A stretch of 64,000 nt of DNA, taken from Terribacillus sp. FSL K6-0262 (lineage in GTDB: Bacteria > Bacillota > Bacilli > Bacillales > Amphibacillaceae). Of this stretch, positions 61,060 to 64,000 are shown piece after piece; the first letter of the stretch is position 1; every line of letters begins with the position of its first letter. Position numbers and translations under genes: made by a program. The notes under the pieces were generated by a model that was given only the letters and a program-made list of their open reading frames with translations, was not told the DNA's origin and made no database searches. Location: positions 310,001 to 374,000 of the forward strand of contig NZ_CP150277.1 in assembly GCF_037977385.1 (NCBI RefSeq). The letters are read 5' to 3'.

Positions 61060-62853
61060 TCACTCTGCAGTCAATCTTAAGAATTCCTCAATATCCCGCT
61101 TGCATACCTCTATAGCTTTCAGCCAGAATGCCTTCCGGGTCAAATCCTCCTGTAAATGCTTCATTGCCAAGTCTTCCACCGTCATTCGACCAGTATCCTT
61201 CAGCAAAGCATTGTAGGAGCGTTCAAAGTCTGCCGGATTCTCGGCAGCTTTTGCATAGATACCCGTACTGAACAAGTAACCGAATGTATACGGGAAATTA
61301 TAGAATGGTACGTCTGTTGCGTAGAAATGCAATTTGGACGCCCAGAATGTCGGATCATATTCATCAAGCTGATCATTATAAGCTTCTTTCTGAGCTTCCA
61401 CCATCAACTCACGCAGGCGAGCTGCCGATACGAGCCCGTTTTTGCGTTCTTCATAAAATCTTGTCTCGAATAGGAATCGGGCATGGATATTCATGAAGAA
61501 AGCGATACTGCGCTGAATTTTTTCCTCGATCAATGCGATTTTTTCTTCCTTCGTTTCAGCTTCTTTTACCGCAGCATCCGAAACGATCAGTTCCGCCAAA
61601 GTGGAAGCTGTCTCTGCTACGTTCATCGCATACTCCTGATTCAGCTGTTCCACATCATTCATCGCATAGCTATGGTAAGCATGGCCCAGTTCATGGGCAA
61701 GCGTCGATACATTGGAAGCAGTTCCGCTGAATGTCATGAAGATACGGCTTTCTTTTTTGTCCGGGAAGCTGGTACAGAAGCCGCCAGGACGTTTGCTATT
61801 ACGGTCTTCCGCTTCGATCCAGCGCTTCTCGAATGCTTGCTGTGAGAAATCAGCCATCTGGCTGCTATATGTGCGGAAATGCTTGACGATGAAATCCGCA
61901 GCTTCATCATAAGAAACATGTTTCGTTGCAGAGGAGAGCGGCGCATCGATATCATACCAGCTCAGTTTTTCCAAGCCTAAAATCTCCGCTTTGCGCTGCA
62001 AATATTTTACGAAGGCATCCTTCTCATCCGTGATTGCTTCCCACATAGCATCCAGAGTTTCCTGGGACATGCGGTTATAAGCCAGCGGTTCTTTCAGCAC
62101 ATTGTCCCATTTACGGTGTTTGTATGTCTGCAGACGGAAGCCAGCCAGATGGTTGAGCGTTTCAGCAAAGAAGTCTTCCTTCCCTGTCCATGCTTCCTGC
62201 ATTCTGGAAAACACGTGCTGACGGACTTTCCTGTCAGCGGCATCAAGTTTATTGGCGGCTTGGCCGACGGAATAATATTTTTCCTCCCCATCGATTGTCA
62301 ATGGTACTTGGATGCTGCCGACAATCGTGTCATACATGCTTCCCCAGCCATGGTAGCCATCAATGGCCAAATCATTGAGCAGTACTTCCTGCTCAGGAGC
62401 CAGCTTCTGTGCTGCCTCTTTTTTGCGCTCATCCAGGATGAACGCATAATTGATCAATTCAGGCTGCTCAAGCAGCTGCTCCCATGTCTGCTGCGGCACT
62501 TGTGTAATGACTCTATCGACACCGGTAAGCGTACCGCTGTAAGCCGCCACCAGTTCATCTTTCTTCCCGGACCATTGCTTTGCTTTCTTATCCGTTACAT
62601 CCTGTGCCACCAGGCACTCGACGAATGCAACGACCTCAAATACGTGTTTTGCCGATGATTCCCATTTCTTCAGGATACGCACCAAGCCCTCCGTATCCTC
62701 CCCTTGCTCGGGAACCTGGAAGGATTCAAGAGCCTGCTTCCATTCACTTAAGGCCTGTTCTGCTTTCCCTGCATATTCTGCCAGCGCAGGAGAATTGCTT
62801 CCTCCAGGAAAAATCACATCCAGATTCCATGTTTGTCCATATTTATTTGTCAT
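61060..62853 (-). CDS. pepF: M3 family oligoendopeptidase F
   Basis: Zinc metallopeptidase of 597 residues that cleaves oligopeptides in the cytosol. The active site is LAHELGHAYHS (HExxH) with the third ligand in ETASTLAELIV. The N-terminal helical domain (1-about 200, WNLDVIFPGGSNSP start) is typical of the PepF/M3B group. GGGAGGT precedes the ATG. It stands alone with its own predicted promoter and terminator. Confidence 0.94.
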   Translation of the reverse strand: MTNKYGQTWNLDVIFPGGSNSPALAEYAGKAEQALSEWKQALESFQVPEQGEDTEGLVRILKKWESSAKHVFEVVAFVECLVAQDVTDKKAKQWSGKKDELVAAYSGTLTGVDRVITQVPQQTWEQLLEQPELINYAFILDERKKEAAQKLAPEQEVLLNDLAIDGYHGWGSMYDTIVGSIQVPLTIDGEEKYYSVGQAANKLDAADRKVRQHVFSRMQEAWTGKEDFFAETLNHLAGFRLQTYKHRKWDNVLKEPLAYNRMSQETLDAMWEAITDEKDAFVKYLQRKAEILGLEKLSWYDIDAPLSSATKHVSYDEAADFIVKHFRTYSSQMADFSQQAFEKRWIEAEDRNSKRPGGFCTSFPDKKESRIFMTFSGTASNVSTLAHELGHAYHSYAMNDVEQLNQEYAMNVAETASTLAELIVSDAAVKEAETKEEKIALIEEKIQRSIAFFMNIHARFLFETRFYEERKNGLVSAARLRELMVEAQKEAYNDQLDEYDPTFWASKLHFYATDVPFYNFPYTFGYLFSTGIYAKAAENPADFERSYNALLKDTGRMTVEDLAMKHLQEDLTRKAFWLKAIEVCKRDIEEFLRLTAE

Positions 62854-62882
62854 ATGTATACCTCCCTTGAACTACCTTTTCT

Positions 62883-62911
62883 ATTATACGCTTCGCCATA
62901 TTGACTGAAAA
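62883..62911 (-). promoter_or_regulatory. Predicted sigma-A promoter of pepF
   Basis: TTTTCA, 17-nt spacer, perfect TATAAT in the minus-strand reading, 29 nt before the ATG. Confidence 0.6.
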
Positions 62912-63200
62912 GTTTTAGTGTTCGATATTTTTCGTCACAATTGAAATTCAGGGCACAATCAATCCCATCCTAAAGAACCTGTCGACCCATGCCTTCTTCA
63001 AATCAATATGTTTCCAACCTGCTTAGGATGCGATGAGAATGCGTTTTGCCGGGATTATACATGAAATGCCTCTCATTTTTGTCTGATCTTTATCCCTAAA
63101 ATATTCCCATATATATCCAAATAGGCGTTTCGTTGAAAGCAAGAGCTATAAAAAAGTTTTTTGCCAGATTATCTAACAAACATTCCCCACTACCAGCGTA
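62912..63200. other. Intergenic stretch before the ilvD control region
   Basis: AT-rich sequence without a credible reading frame, ribosome binding site, T-box or strong hairpin. The only structure is a short AAAAAAG/TTTTTT run near 63150. The functional part of the 551-nt gap between pepF and ilvD is 63201-63404, annotated separately. Confidence 0.6.
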
Positions 63201-63216
63201 TTGGTAACGCTTTCAA
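63201..63216 (+). promoter_or_regulatory. cre-like element upstream of ilvD
   Basis: TTGGTAACGCTTTCAA matches the extended cre consensus WTGNAANCGNWNNCAW at all but one position. Its centre is about 89 nt upstream of the predicted start point, a position used for CcpA activation of the B. subtilis ilv-leu promoter. Confidence 0.5.
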
Positions 63217-63233
63217 TTAGTTTGAATGATTTA

Positions 63234-63248
63234 AAGAATCTGAAAATT
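63234..63248 (+). promoter_or_regulatory. CodY-like box upstream of the ilvD -35
   Basis: AAGAATCTGAAAATT has 12 of 15 matches to the CodY consensus AATTTTCWGAAAATT. It lies 14 nt before the -35. Confidence 0.5.
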
Positions 63249-63262
63249 TATCCAATTAGCTG

Positions 63263-63291
63263 TTGACCTAGCTTTGGTTAGGCGTTATGAT
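63263..63291 (+). promoter_or_regulatory. Sigma-A promoter of ilvD
   Basis: TTGACC, 17-nt spacer, TATGAT. It predicts a start near 63298 and a leader of about 107 nt. Confidence 0.75.
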
Positions 63292-63314
63292 AACTGACAA
63301 TCAATCAAATAAAT

Positions 63315-63329
63315 GAATTTTCTAATTAT
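63315..63329 (+). promoter_or_regulatory. CodY-like box downstream of the ilvD start point
   Basis: AATTTTCTAATTATT has 12 of 15 matches to the CodY consensus and lies about 17-31 nt inside the predicted transcript, a roadblock-type position. Confidence 0.45.
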
Positions 63330-63404
63330 TTAATCCATTTGTTTTTCGCATTCAAAAACATAAAGAAAAAGAGAACTTTTGCAGCTGGGAGGTGTTTTGA
63401 TTCC

Positions 63405-64000
63405 ATGCGCAGTGACATGATCAAAACAGGGATTGACCGAGCTCCGCACCGCAGTTTGCTTCATGCGACCGGGGTAAAGACATCAGATTTGGGAAAACCA
63501 TTCATTGGTGTATGCAACTCTTACATCGATATCATTCCAGGACACATGCATCTGAACAAATTTGCCGAAGTAGTAAAAGATGCGATCCGCCAAGCAGGCG
63601 GGATTCCTTTCGAATTCAATACAATCGGAGTGGATGACGGGATTGCCATGGGCCATATCGGCATGCGTTACAGCTTGCCAAGCAGGGAGATCATTGCCGA
63701 CAGCGCCGAGACCGTCATACAAGCGCACTGGTTCGATGGCGTCTTCTATATACCGAATTGCGATAAGATAACACCCGGCATGCTGATGGCAGCAGCCAGG
63801 ACGAACGTACCTTCCGTCTTTGTTTCGGGAGGACCGATGGAAGCCGGGATTAGTCCTGATGGCAAGCCGCTGAGCCTTGTGTCCATGTTTGAAGGCGTAG
63901 GCGCCGTGCAAAACGGTACAATGACCGAACAGGAATTGGCGACGATCGAAACACTGGCTTGTCCGACTTGCGGATCTTGCTCGGGAATGTTCACTGCAAA
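63405..64000 (+). CDS. ilvD: Dihydroxy-acid dehydratase, N-terminal part
   Basis: The first 198 codons of IlvD; the gene runs off the right edge. The enzyme dehydrates dihydroxy acids to 2-keto acids in isoleucine and valine synthesis and carries an iron-sulfur cluster. Visible motifs: the [20 protein letters not shown] start, [36 protein letters not shown], the cluster Cys in [14 protein letters not shown], and the [13 protein letters not shown] motif at the edge. The ATG follows GGGAGGT with a rather long 11-nt spacing. The promoter region carries cre- and CodY-like sites. Confidence 0.97.
   Translation, partial: MRSDMIKTGIDRAPHRSLLHATGVKTSDLGKPFIGVCNSYIDIIPGHMHLNKFAEVVKDAIRQAGGIPFEFNTIGVDDGIAMGHIGMRYSLPSREIIADSAETVIQAHWFDGVFYIPNCDKITPGMLMAAARTNVPSVFVSGGPMEAGISPDGKPLSLVSMFEGVGAVQNGTMTEQELATIETLACPTCGSCSGMFTA

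Noticed and set aside
63217..63404. Possible T-box leader for ilvD.
   Set aside because: No T-box AGGGUGGNACCGCG-type sequence, specifier stem or terminator is present, and the leader is only about 107 nt.

Overview
The window looks like the chromosome of an aerobic, endospore-forming member of the Bacillaceae. The evidence is a long run of Bacillus core genes in Bacillus-like local order, strong AGGAGG-type ribosome binding sites, many TTG and GTG starts, and sporulation genes (ylbJ, ylbD, a Spo0E-type phosphatase, a YjcZ-type peptide). An OpuD-type betaine transporter and mid-range base composition (judged by eye, not counted) would fit a halotolerant genus such as Terribacillus, Halobacillus or Virgibacillus. 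That genus guess is inference. I see no tRNA, rRNA, CRISPR array, insertion sequence or prophage.

Layout. 1-6.1 kb: ylb cluster (ylbL fragment, ylbJ, coaD, rsmD, ylbG, ylbF, ylbE, ylbD, ylbC) and a frameshifted GNAT acetyltransferase. 6.1-13.4 kb: haem A synthesis (ctaB divergent from ctaA), pyruvate carboxylase, ftsW and ylaN. 13.5-19.1 kb: small yla and ykt genes, an inositol-phosphatase-family gene, arginine decarboxylase and a lipoprotein polysaccharide deacetylase. 19.2-21.2 kb: betaine transporter with a sigma-B-like promoter, then a possible gene remnant. 21.2-27.0 kb: pdhABCD and ykyA. 27.1-30.9 kb: def, ykrA, a 33-residue peptide gene and rpoY-rnjA. 30.9-39.5 kb: pyruvate oxidase, a KtrC-type K+ gating subunit, cytochrome bd (cydAB) and a heterodimeric ABC exporter. 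39.6-49.5 kb: alanyl-tRNA editing, a peroxiredoxin/thioredoxin pair, MscS, the acetylated lysine/DAP pathway (dapH, dapL, patA), DarB, HlyIII, a YkuE-like phosphoesterase, ykyB and an FbpB-like peptide. 49.5-59.0 kb: Spo0E-like, YjcZ-like, KtrD-type K+ channel, YwpF, a sigma-B stress gene, a TPP riboswitch with thiT, a peptide transporter, and an ABC transporter with its two-component system. 59.2-64 kb: DUF1385 gene, padR with a decayed DUF2812 partner, pepF and the start of ilvD.

How the genes fit together. Central carbon flow is well represented at the pyruvate node: Pdh, PycA and pyruvate oxidase. DarB, whose homologue senses c-di-AMP and acts on PycA and Rel, lies in the same window as KtrC- and KtrD-type K+ uptake proteins, so parts of the K+/c-di-AMP/oxaloacetate circuit are all present. 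Respiration is represented by haem A synthesis and cytochrome bd.

The regulatory sequences are the most informative new material. They are a clear TPP riboswitch, two sigma-B-like promoters, a sigma-K-like promoter, an ilvD promoter with a cre-like element and two CodY-like boxes, and three TATATC heptamers at exact 15-bp spacing plus an inverted copy between padR and a DUF1385 gene. Signs of decay are concentrated in the GNAT gene, the DUF2812 gene, the remnant after the betaine transporter, and possibly the DUF1385 start codon. I did not find a clearly undescribed multi-gene system. The best candidates for something new are the PadR/15-bp repeat locus, the 33-residue peptide in front of rpoY-rnjA, and the translationally coupled peroxiredoxin/thioredoxin pair.
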